Positions 17,506 to 25,884 of a stretch of 64,000 nt of DNA are shown here, in pieces. The stretch comes from Terriglobus roseus. GTDB taxonomy: Bacteria > Acidobacteriota > Terriglobia > Terriglobales > Acidobacteriaceae. Both the position numbers and the translations under genes were made by a program. The stretch is from NCBI RefSeq assembly GCF_900105625.1, contig NZ_FNSD01000001.1:2666001-2730000 (forward strand), read 5' to 3'. The notes under the pieces were generated by a model. It searched no databases. It was not told where the DNA came from and worked only from the letters and a program-made list of their open reading frames with translations. The number at the start of each line of letters is the position of its first letter. Position 1 is the first letter of the stretch.

Positions 17506-18003
17506 TCACAGGCATGTCGCGTGAAGCTCTTCGGGCACAAACCGCTGCCATTGGTCCGATTCTGCCACTTGCCGGATGTGTGCGTCTCTGTCTTTCAGGA
17601 ATTGGGTGAAGTAGCTTCTAAGAACCACCCGCTCTGCAACGATTCCAAGTACTCCGAGCGGCGCACGGAAGGTGAGTTCGTCTTCCATGCATGTTCCCTC
17701 GGTGATCGGGTGGAAGGTGTGACGATGAGCGAAGTTAGCGAACATCCCTCGCGTCATAGCGTCCTCGAAGCAGAAGGGCGGCTCGTACCGAGTGATCAGG
17801 CTGGTGTGTCGGAGTATGACGCCGAAGTGGCGCCCACGCCATGTAACGCTCTGTCCGGGACCGATGATGCCATGCGTCACACCATCAATGGCCTGCTCCC
17901 GTGTGGCAGCGGCGCTTTCGACATGAAGATCAATGCTGAGCGAAAGCAGAAAGACCCGCATGGCCGGTGCGGCAATGCGGGTCTCGAGCTTGATGGTCGT
18001 CAT
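17506..18003 (-). CDS. SRPBCC-fold protein (polyketide cyclase/START-like)
   Basis: A 165-residue soluble protein starting MTTIKLETRIAAPAMRVF, the first strand and helix of the SRPBCC ligand-binding fold. GPGQSVTWRGRHFGVILRH, YEPPFCFEDAMTRG and a long C-terminal helix after MEDELTFRAPLGVLG complete it. Proteins of this type (SRPBCC/COG4276-like) usually lack a known ligand. The gene starts 2 bp downstream of the thrS stop on the same strand, so both may share a transcript. No function can be assigned. Confidence 0.75.
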   Translation of the reverse strand: MTTIKLETRIAAPAMRVFLLSLSIDLHVESAAATREQAIDGVTHGIIGPGQSVTWRGRHFGVILRHTSLITRYEPPFCFEDAMTRGMFANFAHRHTFHPITEGTCMEDELTFRAPLGVLGIVAERVVLRSYFTQFLKDRDAHIRQVAESDQWQRFVPEELHATCL

Positions 18004-18005
18004 GG

Positions 18006-20066
18006 TTAGAGCGTAGCGCTCTTGTCGTCCAGCAGTGTCTTGCAGCGAGCGATGAAGTCGGCCAGCGGGACGGAACCCTCATCGCCCTTGCCGCGCGTGC
18101 GAACGCTGACTGCGTTGGCTTCGGATTCCTTGTCGCCCATGATCAGAACGAAGGGAATCTTCTGCAGGGCGAGTTCGCGGATCTTTGCCTTCATCTGTTC
18201 GTTGCGTGCGTCGAGTTCCACGCGCAGGCCGATGGTTTCGAGTTCCGCCTTAACTTTCTTGGCATACTCGGTGTGCTTCTCGCTGATGGGCACGAGGCCG
18301 ATCTGGATGGGCGCGAGCCACAGCGGGAAGGCGCCGGCGTAGTGCTCGATGAGCACACCGAAGAAGCGTTCCACCGAGCCGAAGAGTGCGCGGTGCACCA
18401 TGACGGGCTGGTGCTTCTCGCCGTCTTCGCCGGTGTATTCCAACTCGAAGCGCTTAGGCAGGTTGAAGTCGAACTGCACGGTGCTTAGCTGCCAGAGGCG
18501 GCCGAGCACGTCGACTAGTTTGACATCGATCTTGGGACCGTAGAAAGCAGCTTCGCCGGGGATTTCCTTGTAGGGAATGCCCTTGCGGCCAAGTGCCGTC
18601 TTGAGGCCGTTGACGGCGAGTTCCCAGTCTTCGGGCGCGCCGACGTAGCTCTTGGCGTCGTTCTTGTCCCAGGTGGAGAGCTCGACCTTGAACTCGGTGA
18701 AACCGAATTTGTGCAGGACTTCCTCGGCGAACTCGACGCATGCAACGACTTCGTCTTCGATCTGCTGCGGTGTGCAGAAAATGTGCGCGTCGTCCTGCGT
18801 AAAGCCGCGGACGCGCAGCAGGCCGTGCATGGTGCCGCTGCGCTCATAACGGTAGACGTTGCCCAGTTCGGCGTAACGCACGGGCAGGTCGCGATAGCTC
18901 TTGGGGCTGTTCTTGTAGATGAGGATGTGACCCGGGCAGTTCATGGGCTTCAGCCGATACTCGGCGTCATCCAGCTCCATGGGCGCGTACATGTTGTCGC
19001 CGTAGAAGCCTTCGTGGCCGCTGATCTTCCAGAGTTCGCGACGCATGACGTGCGGCGTTACGACGAGGTCGTAGCCGCGGCGCAGGCACTCTTCGCGCAT
19101 CCAGTCTTCCATCGTCTTGCGGATGATGGCGCCCTTGGGGTGCCAGAAGATCAGGCCCGATCCTGCAAGCTCCTGGATGCTGAAGAGGTCGAGCTGTTTG
19201 CCGAGGACACGGTGGTCGCGGGCCTTGATCTCTTCCAGGTGCTTGAAGTGTGCGTCGAGTTCCTTCTGCGTGTAGAAGGCGGTGCCGTAGATGCGCTGCA
19301 GCTGTGGGTTCTTCTCGTCGCCGAGCCAGTAGGCGCCGGCTATGCTCATCACCTTGAAGGCCTTGACGCGGCCGGTGGAGGGCACGTGCGGTCCGCGGCA
19401 GAAGTCGACGAACTCGCCGTTGCGATAGAAGCTGACGTTCTCGCCGGGCTTGGTGAACTTCGAGATGAAGTGCATCTTCATGAAGTCGCCCTGCTCTTCG
19501 TAGCCGGTCAGCGCTTCTTCATGCGAGATGTACTCGTGGCGGAAGGGCTCGTTGCGCGCGACGACTTCGGCCATCTTGGTTTCAATGGCAGCGAGGTCAT
19601 CAGGCGTGAAGGGCTTCTCACGCAGGATGTCGTAGAAAAAGCCGCTGTCAGTCGCGGGTCCGTGGCCGAGTTTTACGTCGGGGTATAGCTCCGTGATGGC
19701 GGTCGCCATAACGTGTGCGGCCGAGTGGCGGACGACACGCAGCGATTCGGGATCCTGCTCTTTCAGCAGCCACAGGTGCACGTCCTCGTTCAGAGGCTCG
19801 GACAGGTCGACGATGCGCTCTGCAGACGCGGCCTCGGCGTACATGCTCTCTTCGGTCTGGGCGCCGCGATGCGCGTCATCCGTCTGCTCCTCGGCGCCAT
19901 CGGTCGTGTTGCCTGCTGCGGTGCGAATGCGCGCGATGACGACTGCATCGGCAAGCCGCGGCGAAATGCTGTGCGCAATAGCAAAAGGCGTGGTGCCGCG
20001 TGCAACTTCGCGCACGCTGCCATCGGGAAGGGTTACTTTGATCGGGTCGCTCACGATATCACTCAC
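18006..20066 (-). CDS. thrS: threonyl-tRNA synthetase
   Basis: 686 residues from GTG at 20066; GTG at 20054 and ATG at 20126 are alternatives, while the open frame to 20306 would overlap the cupin gene. The order is: TGS domain (DPIKVTLPDGSVREV), N2 editing domain (RHSAAHVMATAI, CRGPHVPSTG), class II catalytic core with motif 2 around YRYERSGTMHGLLRVRGFTQDD and motif 3, then the anticodon-binding domain. The catalytic zinc ligands are in KPMNCPGHILIYK and related positions. The TGS domain carries an acidic insertion of about 35 residues (after ARIRTAAGN, before ERIVDLSEPL). The enzyme charges tRNA-Thr with threonine using ATP. Confidence 0.95.
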   Translation of the reverse strand: MSDIVSDPIKVTLPDGSVREVARGTTPFAIAHSISPRLADAVVIARIRTAAGNTTDGAEEQTDDAHRGAQTEESMYAEAASAERIVDLSEPLNEDVHLWLLKEQDPESLRVVRHSAAHVMATAITELYPDVKLGHGPATDSGFFYDILREKPFTPDDLAAIETKMAEVVARNEPFRHEYISHEEALTGYEEQGDFMKMHFISKFTKPGENVSFYRNGEFVDFCRGPHVPSTGRVKAFKVMSIAGAYWLGDEKNPQLQRIYGTAFYTQKELDAHFKHLEEIKARDHRVLGKQLDLFSIQELAGSGLIFWHPKGAIIRKTMEDWMREECLRRGYDLVVTPHVMRRELWKISGHEGFYGDNMYAPMELDDAEYRLKPMNCPGHILIYKNSPKSYRDLPVRYAELGNVYRYERSGTMHGLLRVRGFTQDDAHIFCTPQQIEDEVVACVEFAEEVLHKFGFTEFKVELSTWDKNDAKSYVGAPEDWELAVNGLKTALGRKGIPYKEIPGEAAFYGPKIDVKLVDVLGRLWQLSTVQFDFNLPKRFELEYTGEDGEKHQPVMVHRALFGSVERFFGVLIEHYAGAFPLWLAPIQIGLVPISEKHTEYAKKVKAELETIGLRVELDARNEQMKAKIRELALQKIPFVLIMGDKESEANAVSVRTRGKGDEGSVPLADFIARCKTLLDDKSATL

Positions 20067-20150
20067 AGGTAACAGGATACTGCGCTGGCGCCCAGGCAAT
20101 CGCGGAATCGGCGAGACTATGCCCATTCCTCCCGTGTATGCTGCGGAACC

Positions 20151-20648
20151 ATGACAACTCGTCGCGATCTTTGCCTCTCCTTGCCCGCCCTCGCAATGCT
20201 TGCAGAAACGTTCGGCGGCGGTGCCTTTGCCCAGTCTGCTCCAGCCGCTGCCGAGGCGAAGCCTGACCCGGCAAAGATCGCAAGGGGCACGGCGACCTTC
20301 GCGCACAATACGATCTTCCGCGGCGATCAGCTGCCCATCAAGACAAGCAGCACCGGCAGTTCACAGGCCGTAATCCAGGGCGTCCTGCCGACGGGTGAGG
20401 GCGTGGAGATGCACAACACCGTGCTGCTACCGGGTATGGCGCCCCATCCTCCGCATCAGCACATGCATTCTGAGTGGCTCTTCCTGCGTGAGGGAGATGT
20501 GGAATGGGTCGTGGACGGCAAGCCCCAGCCGGCCCATGCCGGCGACGTTCTTTATGCGGCGAGCATGCAGATGCACGGCCTGCGGAATGTGGGGACGGTG
20601 CCCGCAAAGTACTTTGTGATGGCGGTCGGACCCAACCTGAAGGGCTAG
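20151..20648 (+). CDS. secreted cupin-domain protein with Tat-like signal
   Basis: 165 residues. The N-terminus MTTRRDLCLSLPALAML has a twin-arginine motif and a hydrophobic stretch, with cleavage near AFAQS. The single cupin barrel shows motif 1 HPPHQHMHSEWLFLREGDVEW (metal-binding His, Glu) and motif 2 HAGDVLYAASMQMHGLRN. It is probably a periplasmic metal-dependent cupin of unknown substrate. It is divergent from thrS with about 85 bp between starts. The Tat signal suggests folding and metal loading in the cytoplasm before export. Confidence 0.82.
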   Translation: MTTRRDLCLSLPALAMLAETFGGGAFAQSAPAAAEAKPDPAKIARGTATFAHNTIFRGDQLPIKTSSTGSSQAVIQGVLPTGEGVEMHNTVLLPGMAPHPPHQHMHSEWLFLREGDVEWVVDGKPQPAHAGDVLYAASMQMHGLRNVGTVPAKYFVMAVGPNLKG

Positions 20649-20820
20649 CGCCGCCAGGCAGAACCTTCAGCAGCTCCTCAGGTAACGCACGCAAAGGTTG
20701 TAGGAGTATGAACGGCCGTGGAATAGAAGGGCCGCGTTCTCAAGCCTACTTTTGAAGTCAGGCAGCCCCTTCATCACGTCTCCCCGGCTGCACTCGGATC
20801 GTCCGGAGTGCGCGCACCAC

Positions 20821-21039
20821 ATGTCAATCGAATGCCGTCCGTCTAATGTCTGTAGCGATGTTCGCTGTGAAATTTGCGGTCAGGGCTTCCTGTTGTACGG
20901 GGAACGACGTAATGCGGTCGATCGCGATTCCGTGCGTGCGACGGTGCAGAAGAGGCTGAGAGAGCAGCACAACGAACAGCAGCATCCGGAAGCGGGATTT
21001 CTCGTGGATTGGGCACCGGTGACTGCAGAGGCCAGCTGA
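20821..21039 (+). CDS. small CxxC protein, copy 1 of a tandem pair
   Basis: 72 residues from the ATG at 20821. The N-terminus has Cys5, Pro7, Cys11, then DVRCEICGQGF with the CxxC at residues 16-19. A basic helical stretch follows, RDSVRATVQKRLREQH. It aligns without gaps to the protein at 21147: Ile3, Cys5, Pro7, Asp13-Val14, Cys16, Cys19-Gly20, Gly22-Phe23, Glu28, Arg35, Arg39, Leu46, Gln49-His50 are identical. The pair is a tandem duplication. A metal-binding knuckle or a regulator is possible, but the family is not recognised. The frame is open further upstream to 20752. Confidence 0.6.
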   Translation: MSIECRPSNVCSDVRCEICGQGFLLYGERRNAVDRDSVRATVQKRLREQHNEQQHPEAGFLVDWAPVTAEAS

Positions 21040-21146
21040 GGCCATCTTCCGAGCGGAGCGGTACCCCAAATTGGGGGCGGCATCCGGTCGGCAACCGAAG
21101 ATGTAGAACAACTGGCGCGCAACTGCGTCGTGCGATTTGAGGACGA

Positions 21147-21431
21147 ATGAACATCCCATGCCTTCCCACGGAGACCAGCTTTGATGTGCAATGCCCGGTG
21201 TGCGGCTGCGGATTCATGCTCTTAACAGAGCCGACTCTGCTACTGCTGCGTGGCACACTGCGCCGCATTGCGCGTCAGTCTCTGGCGGCGCAACATGAAT
21301 TTCCGTCGCAGGCCGGTGGCCATGTGCATCCGCAGGAGGTCTTTGACCTCGAGGGCTGGGAGGGAGATCCCGCGCAGTCCACCGGTGGATGGGAGCGGGA
21401 AGCAGGCACGCGACTTGGCTACAAGTGCTGA
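21147..21431 (+). CDS. small CxxC protein, copy 2 of a tandem pair
   Basis: 94 residues, with a GAGG ribosome-binding site just before the ATG. It begins MNIPCLPTETSFDVQCPVC and continues GCGFMLL, with CxxC at 16-19 and an extra Cys21. The middle LRRIARQSLAAQH is the counterpart of the helix in copy 1. It has a longer C-terminus, rich in Gly, Trp and acidic residues, ending in Cys. A 107-bp gap separates the two. Only one CxxC pair is present per chain, so a zinc site would need the additional cysteines or a dimer. Unknown function. Confidence 0.65.
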   Translation: MNIPCLPTETSFDVQCPVCGCGFMLLTEPTLLLLRGTLRRIARQSLAAQHEFPSQAGGHVHPQEVFDLEGWEGDPAQSTGGWEREAGTRLGYKC

Positions 21432-21524
21432 ACTCCGCCGCCGGCGAATTCTTGCGTCTGTAAGAATCGTTCGACCTCGAAATACCATCCCATTCCTGTA
21501 GTTCCAATCTCCAGGAGTATCCCG

Positions 21525-22151
21525 ATGGCAAACCTGCTCAAGATCGACGTCAGCCCGCGTGGCGACGCATCCTACTCACGCCAGCTTGGCGAGACCTTCT
21601 CCGCCGGATTCCAGGCAGCGCATCCCGGCAGCACCGTGGTGGCCCGCGATCTCGCGAAGAACCAGCCCACTTTTGTGGACGTTCAGTGGATCGGCGGCGC
21701 GTTTTCCCCTCCCGATCAACTGACCGACGCGCATAAGGCAGCACTGAAGCTCTCCGACGAGATCATCGCGGAGGTGAAGGCGGCCGATCACATCCTGATC
21801 ACGACGCCCATGTACAACTTCCAGGTTCCGGCCGTACTCAAGGCCTGGATCGATCACCTTGTGCGCGTTGGCGTCACGGTGAACTACACGGCAAATGGCC
21901 CGGAGGGCCAGCTTCACGGCAAGAAGGTGACGGTCATCGTGGCCAGTGCAGGCGAGTATCTCGCGGGCACGTCCGGCGCAGCGTATGACCTGTTGACTCC
22001 TTACCTGAAGCACATCTTCGGCTTCATAGGCCTGACGGATGTCACGTTCCTGGGCGCTGGCGGCGCCAGCGGCATTCAGTACGGCAAGATCAGTGAAGAA
22101 GACTGGAAGAAGCCCTACGTTGAGAAAGCTACTGAGCTCGCAAAGGCGTAA
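21525..22151 (+). CDS. azoR: FMN-dependent NADH-azoreductase
   Basis: 208 residues with ribosome-binding site CAGGAG. It is a flavodoxin-like NAD(P)H:quinone/azo oxidoreductase. The N-terminal LLKIDVSPRGDASYSRQLGE binds FMN phosphate. TTPMYNFQVPAVLKAWIDHL and VASAGEYLAG are the family FMN and active-site loops. The homodimeric enzyme reduces quinones and azo compounds in two-electron steps and protects against thiol and quinone stress. It is monocistronic, with a strong terminator just after the stop codon. Confidence 0.92.
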   Translation: MANLLKIDVSPRGDASYSRQLGETFSAGFQAAHPGSTVVARDLAKNQPTFVDVQWIGGAFSPPDQLTDAHKAALKLSDEIIAEVKAADHILITTPMYNFQVPAVLKAWIDHLVRVGVTVNYTANGPEGQLHGKKVTVIVASAGEYLAGTSGAAYDLLTPYLKHIFGFIGLTDVTFLGAGGASGIQYGKISEEDWKKPYVEKATELAKA

Positions 22152-22167
22152 CTCGCTCGAAGGACAG

Positions 22168-22196
22168 AAAAGGACGGCGAAAGCCGTCCCTTTTTT
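22168..22196 (+). terminator. rho-independent terminator after azoR
   Basis: Stem AAAAGGACGGC pairing with GCCGTCCCTTTT, loop GAAA, followed by a run of six T. It lies 16 bp after the azoR stop. The A-rich 5' side also makes it usable for the convergent YVTN gene. Confidence 0.9.
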
Positions 22197-22211
22197 GCGG
22201 ATTAGGGTTCG

Positions 22212-23204
22212 TTATCGCAGCCGGGCCCAGTCCATGCCATCGGGCTCACCACCTACATCGATATGGCTTGCAACAGTCAGGGTCTTAAGGTCGATGACCG
22301 CGACATAGTTGTCTGGCGTGCAGGCAACAAAGGCACGCGCTCCGCCAGGCTCCATCTGAATACCAGCCGCACCGTGGCCGATCGGCAGCCGTTTCACCTC
22401 GGCGTGCGTATGTGCATCCAGAATCACAAGATCCGGCGCACCGAGCAACGACAGCACCGCATAACGGCCATCCAGCGTGAACTTCAAGCGGTTCACACTT
22501 TTTACATTTGCCTGAAGTGTCGCCGTTACCTTCTTCGTCCTGCGGTCAATCACGGACACCGTGCCGTCCTGCGCGTTAGCGACCCACAACTCCCGGCCGT
22601 CGGGCGATAGGTCGAAGCCCTCCGCACCCTTGCCGACCGGCACCACGGTCGCGGTCCAGTCGGTGTGATCGCGCATGGTGACCTGCTCGAAGAACGAGAC
22701 AGTTGCAGACGCCACGTTGATCGTAACGACCTCTTTACCATCAGGCGCAACCCACAGCATATGCGTGCGGTCCTGGCCGGTGCCCACCACAGTGTCCACC
22801 TTGCCGGTCGTCCGATCGACACTACCAAATACCTTGGAGCCTTCCGCTGTGAACCATGGCCTCCCATCCGCAAAAGCCAGCCCATGTGCGCCCCGCAAGG
22901 GAGCCAAGTCGATTGACGGGAGCGCCTTGCCGCGCACCAGATCGATCACCGCAATCGTATGCAGCGACCAGCCGCCGCCATAGTTTGAAACCCAGGCAGT
23001 CCGGCCGTCCGCTGAGGCGATCACCTCATGCGGGTCGTCACCAACGGGAGCCTTGGCCGTCACCTTCAGCGTTTTCGGATCTACGATCGCCAGGGTGTGG
23101 TCGTGCTTTGAGAGCACCAGCAGCGATCCGGTCTGGGCAGTCAAAGCAGGCAGCAGAGCGGCGGAAAGAGCAGTGGCGGCGAGGAAGGGCATCGCGATTT
23201 TCAT
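22212..23204 (-). CDS. secreted YVTN/YncE-type beta-propeller protein
   Basis: 330 residues from the ATG at 23202-23204, followed by a signal peptide (MPFLAATALSAALLPALTAQ). It contains repeated blades of about 40 residues such as LLVLSKHDHTLAIVDPKTL, EVIASADGRTAWVSNYGGG, DGRELWVANAQDGTVSVID and GGARAFVACTPDNYVAVID. This is the pattern of YncE-like seven-bladed propellers. It is likely a periplasmic protein that binds protein or ligand, with no catalytic residues recognised. It is convergent with azoR across a shared terminator. Confidence 0.85.
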   Translation of the reverse strand: MKIAMPFLAATALSAALLPALTAQTGSLLVLSKHDHTLAIVDPKTLKVTAKAPVGDDPHEVIASADGRTAWVSNYGGGWSLHTIAVIDLVRGKALPSIDLAPLRGAHGLAFADGRPWFTAEGSKVFGSVDRTTGKVDTVVGTGQDRTHMLWVAPDGKEVVTINVASATVSFFEQVTMRDHTDWTATVVPVGKGAEGFDLSPDGRELWVANAQDGTVSVIDRRTKKVTATLQANVKSVNRLKFTLDGRYAVLSLLGAPDLVILDAHTHAEVKRLPIGHGAAGIQMEPGGARAFVACTPDNYVAVIDLKTLTVASHIDVGGEPDGMDWARLR

Positions 23205-23308
23205 AGGTAGAAGGCTACTCCGGTTAGCGCGAGCGGGAGATCGCATATTCGGTGCAACTTGTAGTTGCGTGCGGCCACCGGGCGGCGGCTCGAGTCATCT
23301 GACTGTGG

Positions 23309-23743
23309 ATGAAAACGGCAGATCCCTACCAGCTGCAACGCTTCCTCGACGCGCAACGGGCTGTCTTCGAAACCGTGCTTGCGGAACTCGCCGCGGGCGA
23401 GAAGCGCAGCCATTGGATGTGGTTCATCTTCCCTCAGATGGCCGGCCTGGGTTTCAGCAGTATGGCCCAACGATACGCCATCAGCGGTTTGGAGGAGGCT
23501 CGTGCGTACCTTATGCATCGTGTGCTTGGCCCGCGCTTGCGCGAGTCTACGGCGCTGGTGAATGCGACTCAGGGCCGCTCCCTGAGCCAGATCTTCGGAT
23601 CGCCGGATGACATGAAATTCCACTCCTCTGTAACACTCTTCGCGCGAGCCACGGATGAGCCTGAAAACGATTTCAAGGCAGCTCTTGAGAAGTACTTCAA
23701 GGGTCGTGAGGACGCGGCAACCGTCAGCCGGTTGTCGCGGTGA
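23309..23743 (+). CDS. DUF1810 family protein
   Basis: 144 residues with no signal peptide. Family motifs are DPYQLQRFLDAQ near the start, RSHWMWFIFPQMAGLGFS, AQRYAISGLEEARAYLMH and the C-terminal DDMKFHSSVTLFARATDE. DUF1810 proteins are small, helical and of unknown function. Some are annotated after a calpastatin similarity that has no experimental basis. It overlaps the following DUF72 gene by 4 bp (GTGA), so the two are translationally coupled. Confidence 0.85.
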   Translation: MKTADPYQLQRFLDAQRAVFETVLAELAAGEKRSHWMWFIFPQMAGLGFSSMAQRYAISGLEEARAYLMHRVLGPRLRESTALVNATQGRSLSQIFGSPDDMKFHSSVTLFARATDEPENDFKAALEKYFKGREDAATVSRLSR

Positions 23744-24477
23744 GTCGCGATAGGGTATTTATCGGCACCGCGGGATGGTCAGTTCCGCGCGCAGTCGCCG
23801 ATCAGGCTCCGGGGGAAGGCTCGCATCTACATCGATATGCGAGACAGCTGAAGTGTGCCGAGATCAACTCGTCCTTCTATCGCCCGCACAAGCAGGTCAC
23901 TTACTCGAAGTGGGCCGCGGCTGTTCCGTCAGGCTTCCGCTTCGCAGTGAAGATGCCACGAGCGCTGACGCATGAGGGTGCATTGGCACCTGACCAGGAG
24001 ACCCTGCAGCGGTTCCTCGACGAGACGTCCGCACTTGGTGATAAGCGCGGGCCTGTGTTGCTGCAATTGCCGCCCAAGCGCGCGCTTGATATTGTGCGTG
24101 CTTCGAACTTCCTAACTATGTTCCGCGCTTGCTATGCGGGGCCCGCCGCACTGGAACCACGGCATGTGAGCTGGTTCACGGAAGAGGCGAACGCGCTGCT
24201 CCGAAAGTTCGCGATTTGCCGCGTTGCAGCGGATCCCTTGCGTGCGCCAGAGGCTATGACACCCGCAGGCGATTCTTCGCTGATCTACTACCGTCTGCAT
24301 GGCTCGCCGCGAACGTATCACTCGTCATACGACGAAGCATATCTCGTGAACCTGTCCCGACATCTGGCGACGGCATCAGAGCTTGGCGCCGAGGCGTGGT
24401 GCATCTTTGACAACACGGCATCCGGCGCGGCGCTTGGCAATGCGCTTCAGCTGCGCGATCTGGTACGCACAGCCTGA
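23740..24477 (+). CDS. DUF72 family TIM-barrel protein
   Basis: 245 residues from a GTG that overlaps the upstream stop. It starts SRDRVFIGTAGWSVPRAV, the DUF72 signature GTAGW. CAEINSSFYRPHKQVTYSKW, FRFAVKMPRALTHE and GPVLLQLPPKRALD are further conserved blocks, and LIYYRLHGSPRTYHSSYDE and WCIFDNTASGAALGNAL end the fold. DUF72 proteins adopt a TIM-barrel related to endonuclease IV, but no reaction is established. It is coupled to DUF1810, and 29 bp separate it from the pyrimidine operon. Confidence 0.88.
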   Translation: MSRDRVFIGTAGWSVPRAVADQAPGEGSHLHRYARQLKCAEINSSFYRPHKQVTYSKWAAAVPSGFRFAVKMPRALTHEGALAPDQETLQRFLDETSALGDKRGPVLLQLPPKRALDIVRASNFLTMFRACYAGPAALEPRHVSWFTEEANALLRKFAICRVAADPLRAPEAMTPAGDSSLIYYRLHGSPRTYHSSYDEAYLVNLSRHLATASELGAEAWCIFDNTASGAALGNALQLRDLVRTA

Positions 24478-24506
24478 GCACGGTACCGTGATACATTGAC
24501 CTTCCT

Positions 24507-25763
24507 ATGGGCCTGAAGCCGCAACGGACCATCGACCACCTGAAAGAACTTCGGGCTCTGACCGGCGACGCGGAGGGCGCGCAACGCGTCGCATGGACAG
24601 ACACGTGGCTTCGCGGACGCGCTTGGTTCGATGACAAGCTCGTAGATCTCCCGGTAACGCGTGAACGGGATGAGGCCGGCAATGTGTGGGTAACATTGCA
24701 CGGCGATAGCGAGCGTTCGCTACTGCTGGGTGGGCACCTCGACTCAGTACCCAATGGCGGATGGCTCGATGGATGCCTCGGTGTGCTGGCTTCGCTTGAA
24801 GTAATGCGTGCCCTGAGCGAGCAGTACAACGGTCGACCGCCTGTCACGATTCGGGTCGTCGATTGGGCCGATGAAGAAGGCGCACGCTTCGGTCGAAGTC
24901 TCTTCGGCTCCGCAGCGTTCGCTGGCAACAGCAGCATCCTGGCTGACCGCGTCCGCACGGACAAAGATGGTGTGACGATGGAAGCGGCACTTGCACGCTG
25001 CGGTGTTGCAATCGACAACATCGACGCATGCACTGCCCAACGTACAAACGCCGCTGCCTATCTTGAGCTGCATATCGAACAGGGGCCGGTGCTTGAGAAC
25101 ATGGGGCTGCCGCTCGGCGTGGTCACAGGAACAAAGGGTGTCGAGCGGCATGCGATCACCTTTCATGGGCAGGAGGCGCACTCGGGTTCCACCCCGATGA
25201 CCGCTCGCCATGATGCGCTTGCGGCGTGCGCAAAGCTGGCGCTGGAGATCCGGACGATCGCTAGGAAGCACCCTGATGCCGTCGCGACGATGGGGAGCGT
25301 GAAGACGTTCCCGGGCATTGTCACCGCGGTCGTCGGCCGTTGCGAAGCCACGCTCGATATGCGCGATCTCGATGCTGATGTTCTTGCTCAGATGTTTCGT
25401 GAAGCCAAGGCCGCCAGCGAACGCTTCGCTGCAGAAGAGCGTTGCACCGTGCAGTGGTCGCGCATCTGGAACATTGAACCGGTGCCGTTCCATCCGCAAC
25501 TGCTTGCTTTCGCGGAGGATGCCGTGCGGGCGGTGGCGGGGACGGTACACCGACTGCCTTCGGGACCTCTGCATGACGCAGCCGAGGTTGCGCGCGCCGG
25601 TATTCCTACCGTCATGCTTTTCACCCAGTCAGTTCACGGGATAAGCCACAACAAGATCGAAGACACGCGTGAGGAGCATCTCGCCATGGCGGTCGATGCG
25701 CTTCATCGGCTTGCTCTAAGCACCCTCGCGTGGATCCTCGCGGGTGCGGATAAACCGCGTTAG
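24507..25763 (+). CDS. M20-family N-carbamoyl-beta-alanine amidohydrolase (beta-ureidopropionase type)
   Basis: 418 residues of the M20/M28-fold amidase group that includes N-carbamoyl-amino-acid and allantoate hydrolases. Di-metal site residues are visible in LLGGHLDSVPNGGWLDGCLG (His, Asp), RVVDWADEEGARFGRSLFGS (Glu) and YLELHIEQGP (His). HGISHNKIEDT holds the last His. Homologues split ureido or amidine groups from N-carbamoyl-beta-alanine, N-carbamoyl-amino acids or allantoate. The following dihydropyrimidine dehydrogenase and dihydropyrimidinase genes point to the first, giving beta-alanine, CO2 and ammonia. It starts 121 bp before preT. Confidence 0.85.
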   Translation: MGLKPQRTIDHLKELRALTGDAEGAQRVAWTDTWLRGRAWFDDKLVDLPVTRERDEAGNVWVTLHGDSERSLLLGGHLDSVPNGGWLDGCLGVLASLEVMRALSEQYNGRPPVTIRVVDWADEEGARFGRSLFGSAAFAGNSSILADRVRTDKDGVTMEAALARCGVAIDNIDACTAQRTNAAAYLELHIEQGPVLENMGLPLGVVTGTKGVERHAITFHGQEAHSGSTPMTARHDALAACAKLALEIRTIARKHPDAVATMGSVKTFPGIVTAVVGRCEATLDMRDLDADVLAQMFREAKAASERFAAEERCTVQWSRIWNIEPVPFHPQLLAFAEDAVRAVAGTVHRLPSGPLHDAAEVARAGIPTVMLFTQSVHGISHNKIEDTREEHLAMAVDALHRLALSTLAWILAGADKPR

Positions 25764-25884
25764 TTCTTGCATGCCGTCGGCATCAATGCAATCATCGACG
25801 TTCCCGATGTGAAACAAAGATGTATCTGGAGTCGTTTCCCATGACGCTCGCGGCACTGCATCAACAACGGATAGGAATCGTGCG

